A stretch of DNA of 64,000 bases from positions 12,860,620-12,924,619 of the forward strand of contig JAZAYU010000008.1 in assembly GCA_038501625.1 (NCBI GenBank). The letters run 5' to 3'. This DNA comes from Corbicula japonica (taxonomy: Eukaryota; Mollusca; Bivalvia; Venerida; Cyrenidae). Below the pieces are notes generated by a model, which worked only from the letters and a program-made list of their open reading frames with translations, searched no databases and had not been told where the DNA came from. Positions 23,121 to 35,549 of this stretch are shown here, one piece after another (position 1 is the stretch's first letter; the number at the start of each line of letters is the position of its first letter). The position numbers and the translations under genes were made by a program.

Positions 23121-23778
23121 AGTACATACTGCTCACATTATGTAAAAGGTAAGTAAACAAGTCATTAATATTATCTATTCATTCGGCATCCTTTTTGAAC
23201 TTTCTTATTTGCCGATCTTTGCGATTTTGTATAAAAATAATGCTGTGAACGAACCGGTAAAAGTGCATTATACGTGTGATCCCAGTCAATCAGTTATGCA
23301 CAACCGTCACATCATTAGCGCAACCGCTACCGTTAAATTTTGACCAGCATTTTCCTCAAAAAAGCATACAAATTTAAACCAGTCACAGGGAATACAAAAC
23401 GGAACAAATTCTTTGTTCTTGCAGTGATACAGGACGAGAATACAACTAAATATTGCTCGAAAATCGAAAAAAGCTTCACCTCACTTTAAAGTTTGCTCAT
23501 TTCAGAGGCGGAATGATCGTCATAACTCAACCATGTTTGCGTATTTTGGTCTCATATTATACAAGCGTGCAGATCAATCCAACACGCATCGAATCACGTT
23601 CCCCGTATTTCAAAGAATTGCTTAATATTTTTATAAAAACGAGTCAAAGCTGACCACCTACCTTTCCGGGTCAAAATAAACATCTGCAGTACCGTCACCG
23701 GATGCTTGCAGAACAATTTTCTCGCTTCACCAGCGGTAACGGTTGTGCGCGATTCCCCCCCCCCCCCCCCCCCCCCCG
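23121..23778 (-). repeat. Right arm of the large inverted repeat
   Basis: Inverse of 21311-21976. The outer end carries a 23-nt poly-C run (23755-23777) where the left arm has only seven G. Confidence 0.9.
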
Positions 23779-23944
23779 TGTAAACGAAAAGCATGGAACA
23801 AGCAACATAACATGAATCTCTACGTTATATAAACGCATTTCTTTTCATCAAACTCGTATACAGTTGGGTTTTTTTCTGCATATCATCAACTGATGTGTGA
23901 ACATTCAAACTGACAATAGACTAAACTGAGCTTGCAAACAGTAG

Positions 23945-24278
23945 TACATCCTTAAGTGGGTTGGAGTGATTTCACCAAGACAACTTGTATTTGTTTTGTG
24001 ATATGAGAACCTGTTGGGGCAAGTGTGAGGTTGGTGCACCCTAGAACCTGGTTTAAACCCCCCCCCCCCCACCACCACCCCAGTGGCAATTTGATTTGCC
24101 ACTGACCGTTCCAAGGCGGTAACCCCTCGGGTTCTCATTTTTGTTAGTTGTTAGTGGTGCCTCTTTTGAAACTGATCATTTTATTAACCATGCTCTCTCC
24201 CTCTCTTCTTCTTGACTGTGTGGGGAGGCTGTTTTTTCTGAATGTGGCGATTCCTGATATGCATATTTCACCTTTTTT
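23945..24278 (+). repeat. Family A fragment (right third)
   Basis: Contains CACCAAGACAACTTGTATTT, GTGCACCCTAGAACCTGG, CACTGACCGTTCCAAGGCGG and the end TATGCATATTTCACC, with a poly-C expansion at 24058-24071. Confidence 0.85.
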
Positions 24279-25558
24279 AGATCAATACATTTCTTCACTA
24301 AAATCTAGGTGGCAATGAGTATTTTCCCCAAAATTCAGTTTTGAAATATAAGCACGTTTTCGCCATTTGCAATATTAGTGTCCCCTTAATGTATGGCCTA
24401 GAATTCTCTAATTCGAAACAAATAAATTAACAGTTTAAAAAATCATAAAGAAAACATTTGCTCGCATGGGGACAATAACATAAGATCGTGGACATTAAGA
24501 AGAAAAAAAATCTTAACAAAAGCTCCACAATAATCCGATAAAAAGATATTCCACATACAGCTCAAAATTTAAAAAAAAAAATTAAAATGTGACCACTTAT
24601 GAGGGATCTATCTTTTCTTTGACTCTGTGATCTGGCTTAATATATGTTGAAAACGAAAGTTTCGAGTAATTAAGATGAAATTGTCGTATTTTGTTATAAA
24701 ATATTTTTTTAAATGGCGTAGCAAGCTCGTTTTGACACAGCTATCTGTCTATCCGTACGTACCTACGTCCGTCCTTCATAACATCTCCACGAAAACAATA
24801 ATCTGATCTATGACGCAACATTTGCATAGAAATTCCAACTACTGTTTACATTTTTCCAATTTATATTGACTCAAGAGCATCTCGAAACACTAAGGTGACC
24901 GAAAAAGGAAGTGGTATGTAATCGCTGTGTCCTTTGCACAATATGTCAGTTACTTCCTTTTGAAGAATGTGTCAGTTACTTCTCTTTGGAACATCAACTT
25001 GGACATGTGAAGTAAGCAAAGATAACAGGGTATATAAGTTAACGTAAAATCTCAACTATGAAAGCCAGAGCTTGTGACCGGCATTTCCCTGACAGATGGT
25101 CCGGCTGCTAGCAGTTGCTAACAACTTACCAATTTTTGAAAAAGCACACTACTTTATGCATTTTAAATAACAACCAAGCCTAAAATTACAATAATTCAAT
25201 CAGATTTTTTGTTAGTAAAATAAAAAAATACCATCTACTACTCTATTATTTGTTTAGTGAATATGCCGACGAAGTCCCATTTTACTTTTATCGTCAAGTG
25301 TGTAGGCACAACTTTAACGTTTCATGAACACATCTAATAAACAACATTGAATTCACTTATTGTACGTTAATTAGTTTATCAATATCAATTTTACATGTAC
25401 TTCTTTTCGCTATTTTTTTACTTCCGTCAATGCTACTGTGTTTGAAATGACAAGAACCGATGCCTGCAAGTTTTTCTACAAATAAGACAGCATTTCTTTG
25501 AGATTGCCGCGTTTTGAGTAACCTAAAGTTAAATATTGCTAAAATAATTTATGAAAAA
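24279..25558. other. AT-rich DNA, nothing recognised
   Basis: No exon or repeat match. 24760-24790 has a short CGTACGTACCTACGTCCGTC run. Confidence 0.4.
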
Positions 25559-26060
25559 ATGAAATATGCCTATCAGGAATTGTCACATAACGAAAACACA
25601 GCCTCGCCACACACCCAAAAAGGAGAAATGAAAAAAGAGCATGTGATAAATGATCAATTTCAAAGAAAATGAGAATACTGTAGAATCTCGAAAATAACCG
25701 TATACACTTATTTTTGAATTTGGGGTACTTTTATGCGCTTATTTTTGAGAGTTTAAACCAGTTTCTAGGGTGCACCAACCTTACACTTGTCCCTACAGGT
25801 TCTCATATGGACAGACAAGTTGTCTTAGTAAGTACGCTCCGGCCCAACCATCACCTCGATAATATTGCATAAAAAGGCACACAACATGTAAAACATACGA
25901 TGCTTACAGCATTTTCACGCAATCATTAGGCCTAACTTGAGACCACAGACCCTGGAGTAAAGGACCAGGTGCTAGGGTGCACCAACCTCACACTTTTCCC
26001 TACAGGAACGCGATGAATAAAAGAGGTCGAGCTTTTAGGTTCTTTTATTAAATAACTATA
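25559..26060 (-). repeat. Family A copy, internally rearranged
   Basis: Starts with GAAATATGCCTATCAGGAAT and includes CTAGGGTGCACCAACCTTAC. The block GTGCTAGGGTGCACCAACCT recurs at 25970, so part of the element is duplicated within the copy. Confidence 0.75.
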
Positions 26061-26099
26061 CGTTATTAGCCCTATAAAAAAGCATCTGCCACGTTCAAT

Positions 26100-26300
26100 A
26101 ACACGACGGCCTGCTTTATAACAGGGCCATTATCATTAACACTTTGTCGGCCCCGGGCCGGAAAGTGTTATAGATATAAAGCCCGCATTTGAGGCAATTT
26201 GATTGGCTATAAGGCAGGGCCGAAAAAGTGATAAAGATTTCAGCAAGAAACTCTAGGAAATGGCAGCCATTTTGTTTTAACTCGGTCTATTTATCGACGC
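26100..26300. repeat. GC-richer imperfect palindrome
   Basis: AACACTTT...GGCCCCGGGCC...AAAGTGTT at 26140-26170, followed by a degenerate reverse echo. The segment resembles the 26.5-kb hairpin in style. Confidence 0.45.
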
Positions 26301-26487
26301 AGAGATTTTGCGTAATAAAATATACTTAGTTTTCAAACAGGAATTGGTTGACGTTTATTCACTGATAACGACTGATTGAGAGTCTAAAACCGAACGTGTC
26401 ATAAATTTACAACGTGAAGATTTCACAAAAAAACACAGGAATTTTCTGACTTGGATCAAATATTTGTGGTTATTTAATAAAATTGTC

Positions 26488-26621
26488 AATAAATAAGTGA
26501 CTTGATATTGACGCTGTTATTTGTCCTCGGGTCAGTCGTATTAGCCCTCGGCCTTCGGCCTCGGGCCAATACGACAGCCCTCGGACAAATAACAGGGCCA
26601 ATATCAAATCACTTATTTATT
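26488..26621. repeat. 134-bp near-perfect hairpin
   Basis: Left arm AATAAATAAGTGACTTGATA through CTGTTATTTGTCC, centre GCCCTCGGCCTTCGGCCTCG, right arm GGACAAATAACAG through CACTTATTTATT. Only a few mismatches occur over about 65 paired positions. Confidence 0.9.
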
Positions 26622-27477
26622 AACATATATTACAAGATTTCCCCATAAACCTTCATTAGCTTAACCCCTGCCGCCGTTGATTTACCAGTCAACTGTGCAA
26701 TCAAATGATATTTCCCTCACATTGTTAGGATGAACCGAGTCGAAGAATAAACTATTTTTTGATGATCACGTAAAGGAAGATATTTGAGACATTCGCCGAG
26801 TATGAGATACTTTGAACACGCGTCGCATCGTTGCGCCCGTTAATTAACTTCATTGACATTGAGAGGTCTAAGACGTGCGCCGAATGGCGCTTAATGTATG
26901 ATTTCAATCGTTCATTGTTTTTACGTGATGTTGTATTTTGCTGATAGTTTTTGAGAATATTCTGTACATATTCCAATTAAAGCTTGATTTTATTTGTGTA
27001 TTTAGAATTATATAAAAACTATATGACAAAAGTCTTTGTCATTTTGGATCATCCCTCGAAATTAATGGATGCCTGACTAGGAAGTACTACTGAATATTCC
27101 GTGCCAGTGTTACCTAAAATGGGAACAAGTTATATAAATGAACGGCTTATAAATAAATTGCAAAAATGACTGATTAATTATAAAATACTAACATCCGCAA
27201 GTGTTGTTGTTATTTGTCCTATACATACGAGCATTACCTCACCCTTGATTAATTCGTGTCAACAACAGGATTTTACTCCCTTGTGAGATTTCCAAAACGT
27301 ATATCCGAGATCTTATGTAGGAAGTTCAAAACGAGGGCTCGCCCGATTACTTTTTATCCATTCAATATTGAACGTTTACGACTCGGTTTCATTCTTGAAA
27401 TATGACAAATAACCTCAAATCGTTAAGTGACAGGTTGGTGTCATTTTAAAACAGTTACTGTACACTTTATTACCGCC
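26622..27477. other. Upstream flank of the EGF-like gene
   Basis: 26633-26680 is a reversed family A scrap. The rest shows no exon that I recognise. Confidence 0.4.
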
Positions 27478-27519
27478 CGCACTTTCAAAGTGCGTATAAA
27501 TACGTAAAGCGTATCAGTT
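27478..27519 (+). promoter_or_regulatory. Candidate core promoter of the EGF-like gene
   Basis: A 17-bp perfect palindrome CGCACTTTCAAAGTGCG (27478-27494) abuts a TATA box TATAAATA (27495-27502), and an initiator-like TCAGTT lies at 27514-27519. This would give a 5' UTR of roughly 220 nt. Confidence 0.5.
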
Positions 27520-27745
27520 AACGTGACATTACGTTGATTAACCGAAATCCGCTCAGTCTTCCTTTCCTATTAACAACGTAGATTTTGCGCAATTGAGGTA
27601 TTGGTAGTGGTTTAACATTTATAATAAATTAGAAAATTGTATTTACAAAAAATCGTGAACAAAAATTACTGTCTTCGCTGAAGGATTGAACTAGACTGTA
27701 CTTTTTGGTGAAGGAATCTAATAAAGCTGACAAACTCTTGAAATC

Positions 27746-28096
27746 ATGGAATGTGGAACAAAAAGTTATTTGTTGCCAATTCTGATTCTCATTACATGTA
27801 CATCAGAATTATCACACGGAAATACCATCTACAGTGAAATACGTAATTTGGTATTAAACAATGTTGCGTGGGGATCAAATCGTACAAGCACGACTCAAGC
27901 ACCCTGTGTGGAGCAGTGCGCAGTGGCAGCCAAAATGTGCCGGAACGGAGGCGTTTGTGAAACAACAAAGGATTGCAACTTTAAATGTCGCTGTCCTGTT
28001 GGCTACACAGGTTATTTCTGTGATATGAAAACGCCTACAACTAACCTGGTAGAGTTGACGGTGTTTACAGATAGACCGAACGAAACTACCGTTTGA
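27746..28096 (+). CDS. Secreted single-EGF-domain peptide (116 aa)
   Basis: The start at 27746 is followed by a hydrophobic signal peptide (core LLPILILITC, likely cleavage after SHG at about residue 25), a ~28-residue spacer with an N-glycosylation site (NRT, residue 45), then an EGF-like domain over residues 54-92. The canonical cysteines are C58, C65, C71, C81, C83, C92 with the RNGGVC and GYTGYFC signatures. C54 and C77 are extra and could form a fourth disulfide (inference). A Thr-rich tail with a second NET site ends the protein. There is no transmembrane segment, so it should be secreted. The gene appears to be a single exon with its own TATA box. Small EGF-only peptides of molluscs have varied roles, and I do not assign one. 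Confidence 0.8.
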   Translation: MECGTKSYLLPILILITCTSELSHGNTIYSEIRNLVLNNVAWGSNRTSTTQAPCVEQCAVAAKMCRNGGVCETTKDCNFKCRCPVGYTGYFCDMKTPTTNLVELTVFTDRPNETTV

Positions 28097-28103
28097 AGAC
28101 GAT

Positions 28104-28277
28104 AAAATGTGCTGGAACAGAGGCGTCTGTGAAACCACACAAGACTGCAACTTCAAATGCTGCTGTCCTACCGAAAATGTACCGAGTACATGAGTTATTT
28201 CTGCGATGGTTCAATGCTTTTAACCAACCTGTTAGTGTTCACGGTTTTTGATTGCAGACCGTACCGTTTAGACCCTA
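28104..28277 (+). pseudogene. Decayed tandem copy of the 3' half of the EGF gene
   Basis: Repeats 27932-28096 at a 172-bp offset: KMC.NRGVCETTQDCNFKC is still readable, then the frame is broken by indels and a stop where GYTGYFC should be. The end again reaches a GACCGTACCGTTT match to the coding end. It lies in the presumed 3' UTR. Confidence 0.85.
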
Positions 28278-28309
28278 CCGTTTGGGGACACTGTATTTTA
28301 GTGCCACAA

Positions 28310-28500
28310 GAGTAACAAACCAGTGTTCCAAACCCAAATGGGATAGCGCCGTGATGCAGATAATAAATGGAGCGTTCAGTTAAGAGACAACAAGTGTTCC
28401 AAAACCTAATGTTATAGCGTCGTGTGAACTACAAGGTGGATTGATGAAGCGTTCAGTCTAGAGACAAACGACTGAAGAGGCCGTGATGAGATGAAATAAA
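28310..28500 (+). repeat. Imperfect tandem duplication in the EGF 3' region
   Basis: CAGTGTTCCAAACCCAAATG and AAGTGTTCCAAAACCTAATG begin two ~75-bp units, each with ATAGCG(C/T)CGTG and GAGCGTTCAGT-like blocks. An AATAAA at 28359-28364 and another near 28495 are candidate poly(A) signals. Confidence 0.6.
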
Positions 28501-29020
28501 GGATGCGATATATACCGAGCCAAAATAAAAAACTTGACAAAAATAACATGGAAAACTCCTGTTACATTTATTGTGCCAGTGAATGCAAATATCTTGAGGA
28601 AATTGATTACTAATATGTTAATCTTGGTAGTTTTCGGTTCATTATCTATCGTTTTAAAAGAAGAAACAAGAAAAAGGAATATGTGGTTGTGGACAAATAA
28701 GTGTTTGATTTTGTTCTTTTTATAATTAAAAGGAAAGTAATTTGCCAAAACTGATATTTAAGTAACTGTAACTTTGCATCAGTGGGTTTTAAAGATAGTG
28801 TTTTTTCCTTATGTACATGCCATAAACTTCTATATTGGACAGTCAAAAAATCTGTTTGAGACTTTTATGTTAAAAATATAGATCTTACCATTATTTAGGG
28901 AAGAGGAGATAACCTTGATCCCTGTGAAAACATAACAACATCTCGCTCCATCAAATGTACAGACACGTGCAAATACCACAAATAAATGAAAGATAAATTA
29001 AAGAATCACTAAACAAAAGT
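28500..29020 (+). repeat. Diverged ~500-bp direct repeat, copy 1
   Basis: Shares ordered blocks with 32335-32830: ATATACCGAG, AATAACATGG, TTTTTTCCTT, TAAACTT, GACAGTCAAA, ATCTGTTTGAGA, GAGATAACCTT, TGTGAAAA and CGTGCAAAT. It begins right after the EGF transcript's probable end. No coding frame is shared. Confidence 0.7.
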
Positions 29021-30278
29021 TTTGATTTAAAAAACTGGTAGGTTTTCATTTTTGTTCAGCATACAAGAACGAGTTATAATTATAGAAAAACCGGAGTAGA
29101 ATCGTGGACATACCGGTGCTGACTATGTGACAATATGGCTGTTACCCATGATTTTTTATAATCGCATACAGTTAACAGATGGATATTATGAGACCCAGAT
29201 AAAAAATTCACGATATATTAACAATGAAAATACGTATAATATTGTCTTAACTTAGAAAAATTGTTTTAACTGCAATTAATCAAACAAGTCATTGCATGTA
29301 CCTAGCCATTGAAACTCATCGTCGTAAAATAATTGAAAAAAAATATGAGGCCATTCTTTAAAAAAAAAACAATCAAAGTACTAATAAGAAAAATGGAAGT
29401 GTCTGTCGATTTATGTCATTTTTTGGAAACGTATTATATATTTACCAACTGCCCAAAATCCATGTTTACAGAAAAGATAAATGATAATGATGAAAATTTT
29501 AGAAAACTCGCAATCTAGCTAGACTTTAAACTTTAAAAATATATTCTATTCTAAAACAAACTGCTTTCTTAATGCTTAAATATTTGGTATCAAAATTAAG
29601 ATAAGATCATAGTTAGTTAAATATGGCGAAATTCTTACGACAAAAGCCTAGTAAAGAAGGCCTCATTACAGGGTAAAGATATAAAGAACGAAAAAAAAAA
29701 TAACTAGCCTCCGACCGAATTCCTAAATTTTCGCAAGTTTTGAGAATTTGTAGCGCTACGCGCAAATCCCTGCCTCGCAAGCAAAACAATGTACCAATAT
29801 TAAATGAGATGACTGGTGAAACTTGGCTCAAAATAAGAAATCCACATAATTTATTTATTGTTAAACTGCTCTGCATTTTGAATACTTTATCCATTGTTGG
29901 TTAATTGTCTAACCAAGAACAAGGCAAAAAGTTTAGTCACTACCGCATAATACATCATTTATAATGAATATATCGTGGTTGACGATTTTGTGCTTCGTTG
30001 TATTAATAATTACTCAGTACGGTAAACAAGCTCTTGTTAAAATAAACAAGCTCTGTTAAAATATGTTATTTATTGACAACGTAAGATAAACATAAAACGC
30101 CAACAAAAAAAACAAACGCAGTGTGGTTTTGAAATTTTGAAGGATTATGGACCAACAAGTTATGCACTGAAATCCATTAATTTATTTGATTAAACGTTTT
30201 AAACTTTGACTTGCATTGTTTTTCATTTTAATATTTTATACTGGTAAGATGAATGGTAGATGTGCTTCATCATCAGGG
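29021..30278. other. AT-rich DNA, nothing recognised
   Basis: No exon or repeat copy supported. Confidence 0.4.
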
Positions 30279-30352
30279 GCCCAAGATCATTAAACTTAAT
30301 CAGGAGACCACTCTCAAATCAGGTCTCCAATCTCAGTTTTATGATCTTGGGC
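30279..30352. mobile_element. Minimal family D fold-back relic
   Basis: Ends GCCCAAGATCAT and ATGATCTTGGGC; the interior keeps CTCTCAAATC and CCAATCTCAGTTTTAT. Confidence 0.7.
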
Positions 30353-30919
30353 ACGGTTGTGTATCAGCAGTTGTGAAAGTTGTGTATTGTGTAGTATATC
30401 GGTAGTTCTTGTTTGCAAAGTTGACTTACATCCATTACGGATTGCGGCTTTTAATGAAAAATGCGGCTTTTCGTGAAATATATTAGCTAGTTTTTATGAA
30501 TGACCTTTTTAAAAATTAAACTGGTTTAATTAACACTAACCGACCTTCTTTAATTTGATTTTGTCAATCAATTCATCATTCCATCATACATAAGTACCGA
30601 CTGCTATCGACGCCGACGCCGGACAAAAAGGATCCCTGTGTGTCTTTCTACACAAAAAGTGGACTAACACAGAAACAATCAGTTTAAATTCTATGTTTTA
30701 TTTCTGTAATAATAATTCCAAGTCATAGATCTGCAATATCATCATGTAAATACTGTAACATAAAGAAGTGGAAAGTATCAGACAAACTTTGGTGACCAAT
30801 TTCAGTATGTCTCACATCAAATTTCAACCATTCACCAGCTAAACCAATGACTTGTCCTTATCTTAGGATATTGATTGTTCATTGCAATATTTTGCACAAA
30901 TTACTCCTGATGCTTTTAT

Positions 30920-31165
30920 TAATGGACCAACAGTGTACATCCAGATCAGCCAGCACATCTGTGCCATCAGATCAGGATGTACAGCATTCACTTTTATATA
31001 CAGTTAGGTTATTTATGACACTGTCTGCTTTTAGATTTAGATTCAACAGATTATATCTGACCAAGATGTGACCGGTCTTGATCCATATCAGATAGCCTGG
31101 ATGTGCTGGTTAATCTGGATCTACACTGGTTGCATATGTGATAAAATCCATATACCATAATCACT
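30920..31165. mobile_element. TTAA-type MITE (family B), decayed
   Basis: Contains CAGTGTACATCCAGATCAGC, CATCAGATCAGGATGTACAG and ATCTGGATCTACACTGGTTG in the family order. The ends are eroded. Confidence 0.7.
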
Positions 31166-31239
31166 GTAAGTCTTGTTACATCCTAAATATTGGAACACCC
31201 TTAATTTTAACAAAATAAATTAATGTGTTTTGCATTCCT

Positions 31240-31873
31240 AACAAGAGTGCCAAACTGACACAAAATACGCACGTCAAAATGCTGATCATCAAAGTTGCGT
31301 AACGATCCAATGAAAATTATTCGACTTGGAGAGCAGATACCGCTAATTCAGTTTTTGGACAATTCAAGGGCCATAATTCAGGAGTGCCTGGGGATTTAGC
31401 AGGTTATAGAACCTGGTCGAGATATTATGCCCACCGACATATTCACCAAGTTTGATAAAGACCGGATGAAAACTCTTTGACTTAGAGAGCGGAAACAGTA
31501 ATTTTGGACAATTCAAGGGCCATAATTCAGGAGTGCCTGGGGGGATTTGGCTGGTTATAGAACTTGGTCGAGATATTATGCCCACCAACATATTCACCAA
31601 GTTTGATAAAGACAGGACAAAAACTCTTTGACTTAGAGAGCAGAAACAGTAATTTTGGACAATTCAAGGGCCATAATTCAGGAGTGCCTGGGGGATTTGG
31701 CTGGTTATAGAACTTGGTCGAGATATTATGCCCACCAACATATTCACCAAGTTTGATAAAGATCGGATGAAAACTCTTTGACTTAGAGAGCCGAAACCCT
31801 GTGGACGCCGCCGCCCGCCCGCCCGCCGGTGTTCCCATAATATGTCCCGTTTTTCAAACGGGCGTATAAAAAG
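31240..31873 (-). mobile_element. Tandem-cassette element (family C), 3 units
   Basis: Same element as 46632-47860 in opposite orientation. One end is AACAAGAGTGCCAAACTGAC. The other is a hairpin, CCCGTTTTTCAAACGGG, with flanking ATACG/CGTAT pairing, ending CGTATAAAAAG. Between them are three ~150-bp units, each with ATATTCACCAAGTTTGATAA. The single-end hairpin recalls Helitron-like 3' ends, but the terminal bases do not fit TC...CTRR, so the class is unresolved. Confidence 0.8.
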
Positions 31874-32334
31874 GATAGTTTTTAGATAATTATTTTCGAC
31901 GTCCATGTGTTTAAAGACACTTGCAGAGACAGTATTTTTTCATCCATTTTGGACACAAAATATTTTAATTACAGTTATTTTTAACTGTCCCAAAACTTGG
32001 GTTGATTCAGTTACATGGAGTTACCTTACTGAATAGAAAACAATATTGACCTGATTGGGCTTTGTTGGCTGGGGTCTACCTGGTCACAAATTTGACATAC
32101 ACAATTATCAGCATCTCAATAAAATTGAAGCTCTCTGGTCACATGTTCAACCAGTGTTAACTCTAATCTGACTTATCATTTATAAAGTCTGATCAACATC
32201 TACTTTGTCAATTAGTTTTTCACTTGAAATTTTCTAATTTTATATCTTGTGGCATCATAATTACCCATACATATTTTGTCAACATTTAAAAGAATGCTCT
32301 CAAAGGCAAGACTGACTGACATCTGATGGTACCA

Positions 32335-32830
32335 AAAAAAAGAAATATACCGAGACAAAATGAAAGCTTGAAGAAATAACATGGGAAACACCTAATGCAC
32401 AAATCTATATGTTTATCTTGGAAGTTGTCTTTTCAGTATCTATCAGTATTAAAAAAAATTACAACAAATTATTTGGTTTTGAAAATTAACCGTTGGGCTT
32501 TGTTCTTTCTTTAATTAAATGGGGGTAATTTGTAAAAAAGGGATATTTGTGAAACTGTATCTTATGCCTTTGCATCAGAGGACTTAAACTTTCATTTTTT
32601 CCCATTGTTTTTTCCTTCTGTACACGTCATAAACTTTTAAATTTGACAGTCAAATAATCTGTTTGAGAAGTTTACATAAAAATAAAATATCAATCTCCTA
32701 CACGATGAGATAACCTTCACCTCTGTGAAAAATTAGCCATATTGTCCTGCTTTATCAAATGTCCAGGTACGTGCAAATGCAACAAATTAAATTTAAGATA
32801 AAATACAGCATCACTGAACAAGATTTATTT
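32335..32830 (+). repeat. Diverged ~500-bp direct repeat, copy 2
   Basis: Partner of 28500-29020, separated from it by about 3.8 kb. Confidence 0.7.
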
Positions 32831-35298
32831 TATGTTTTCCAGTGAATTATAGTTTTCTCAGTGAAGTAAAAATGACGTTCCACTGTTTTGAAACTGTTGA
32901 ATGCCATTTTTTAAATTGTTTTTGTGGAACTACTTTTTTTAGCTTATGATCTTTCTTTGATATGTCATTGATGACATGTTTCTTTTGAAAATGATGTAAC
33001 TTTAAATAAAATTAACTGTTGTTTTTCAGTTTCTTTCGATAAAAGTTATAGATAAGCTGTTTGAAATACTTAAATCTGATGATGAATTTCAGAACTATTT
33101 TATTTTGCTTCATCAGTTATAATTGAAAGTTATTAGGTTAAGATTTTGGGGCTCTCCACAGAGAACCAGAAACTCTGAGTTTCCAGTTCTTTACCGATTA
33201 CTTTGTCAAGAAAGCAAAAAAGAAAGAACATTCGTTTGTTTAAGTGAAATATCGATTTCATTTCACCCTTGAACACCAGAAATCGGTATTTTCACTTGTG
33301 GCTACACCACTCATGAAAATATCAGTTTCTGGAGTTCACTCGTTAAATGAAATTGATATTTCACTGAAACAAACAAATATCATCTATATTTTGTCTAGTT
33401 TTTTGGCTTTGTATAATTATTTGTAGGTAGTTTTATCGGCTGGTTTTCTGTTTTTCTTTAACTTTTATTAAGAAACACACAAAGAACTGAGTAATTAATA
33501 TTTTATGTTAATAAATAACAGATGTTTTCACACAATACATGCAACACAGTAACAATTTTTTGTCAACAGGCACACAACATCCTCACACATTATAAAATAC
33601 ACTGATAAAAAAACTCTATTTATTTATACAAAATAACCATTCTTAATTAAAAATGAAAACAGTTTAGTTTTACATATAAAGTTTACATAAAATATAAAAC
33701 AAAGACTATATAAGAACTTACTGACGCAAAGTCAAGATGCCCTAGTGAAAGTATAAAATGTCAACAAAAAAAACAACAAGAGTAAATGTGTAAAACATGT
33801 CTGCTACAAAATTCTTTATCAACTATGTCTGCAAAGTAAAGCTCTAGAAAGTATTATTACAGTGTAATTTTATACAAACACATCTACACAGATGTCGACA
33901 TAATATTAATGTTTATAAGCTTCTTAGCCGGCTTGGTGGTGCCCCCTAAAGTCATGGCTTGACCTTACATCACCCATCACATTCAGGTGTTCATTTTTCT
34001 TAAGATTAAAGAGCGGGTCAAAGTTATGCTCCAGAATACAACATTTTCAAAAAGTTGGAAATTTTCACCCAATGTTTGACCTTGAACTTTGACTAAGGGT
34101 ATGGTTCTTGCATCAGACACTCCTCCTAACACTTTTATCAAGTTTGTATGTTATCCCTACATTGGTTGCTGAAATGCTCTGGAAACTTAAAACTGGCAAA
34201 AAATTTTGACCTTTGAACCCTATATGTGACCTTGACTTTTGAGGAAGGGTAATGATTTTTGGACATGACACTCCATCTCATTAAGGTGAACATTTATTGG
34301 CACATTTATTAGAACATTCATTGGTTGCTAGGCTATGCTTTGGAAACTAGATTTTCAGTATATATGTAACCTTGACCTTTAAGCTAGAGCTAAAATTCAC
34401 CATTTTGCCTTATTAGGATGATGTGTTAGGTTTGGTTGAAATTTCTCAAAAGGTTGCCACCATATTATCCAAACAGCAGATGTGTGACGGGACGGACAAC
34501 GCCACAATAACATTTACTGGACCCTACCAGACTTAAAAAACATCAGCATAAACATGTTTAGAAAAATTCTATTTCAATTTTTAAAAAATCCATTCAAGTA
34601 TACACAGCCATTTGACTCGAAGACACAACCATGAATTTCCAAATAAAAGGACATTTATTCACATTTCAATTCCAAGGTGGATAGATTGGATATCAACAAT
34701 ATTTGATTCATATGAGAATAGGTGACAACATGTTTTTAGACGTTTTGGAAAAGAAATATAGTGAAATACATCTTTTTTCTCAGAGTGAACTGGTTTAAAC
34801 TTCTCCACTCTATCCACCTTGTATTCCGTGATAAAAAGTTCAGCTATATTTTCACACCGACTCACGATTGATAGAACAACAACGATACCCACAATTTTTT
34901 TTTAAAGCTCTATTAAGTCTAGTCCAGTTAACACAGGAAAAACCTGATGCACAGGGCAACCATTTTGACAGGAATGAGGCTAATATGATAATCGGAAAAA
35001 AACGGTTCTTTCTTGCATAACAGATAGGTAATTCTCGTGTTTTCGCGACATTATTCATATTTCAGCCGAAGGCAAATGTACAAATTCAAACTACTGGAAA
35101 AACTTAGCCATAGATCTACACAGTTTTGTATCTTAAGTACATGTAAACATGTAATTAAACTGAAATTTGAAGCTTGTATAATAACTTGTCCCACCAAATT
35201 TTAATGATACCAAATTTCATGTCATTCACACTTACTTGAAAATCACAACACTGGAGATATCAGGGAATATATTTATACATGTACTTATCCATAATGAC

Positions 35299-35536
35299 CT
35301 AACCCTTTCCTCTACAGACACACCTTTATTGCATGGGCAACAGTGTAGATCCAGATCAGCCAGCACATCTGTACAGTCTGACCAGGATCTGCGCTGTTCG
35401 CTTGATTCGTTAGATTATTTCTGACCAAAATGTGACCAGTGCAGATCCCAATCAGATGGCACATATTTTCGAGCTGATGTGGATCTACACTGGTCGCACA
35501 TGCGTAAAAATGCGTATATATGGAGGAAAGGGTAAA
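35299..35536. mobile_element. TTAA-type MITE (family B)
   Basis: Ends CTAACCCTTTCCTC and GAGGAAAGGGTAAA. The interior has CAGTGTAGATCCAGATCAGC and GATGTGGATCTACACTGGTC. Confidence 0.8.
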
Positions 35537-35549
35537 ATCACTTACCTAC

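Noticed and set aside
20044..23777. Poly-C runs as regulatory G-quadruplex sites
   Set aside because: Single homopolymer runs with copy-dependent length; more likely slippage or an assembly artefact.
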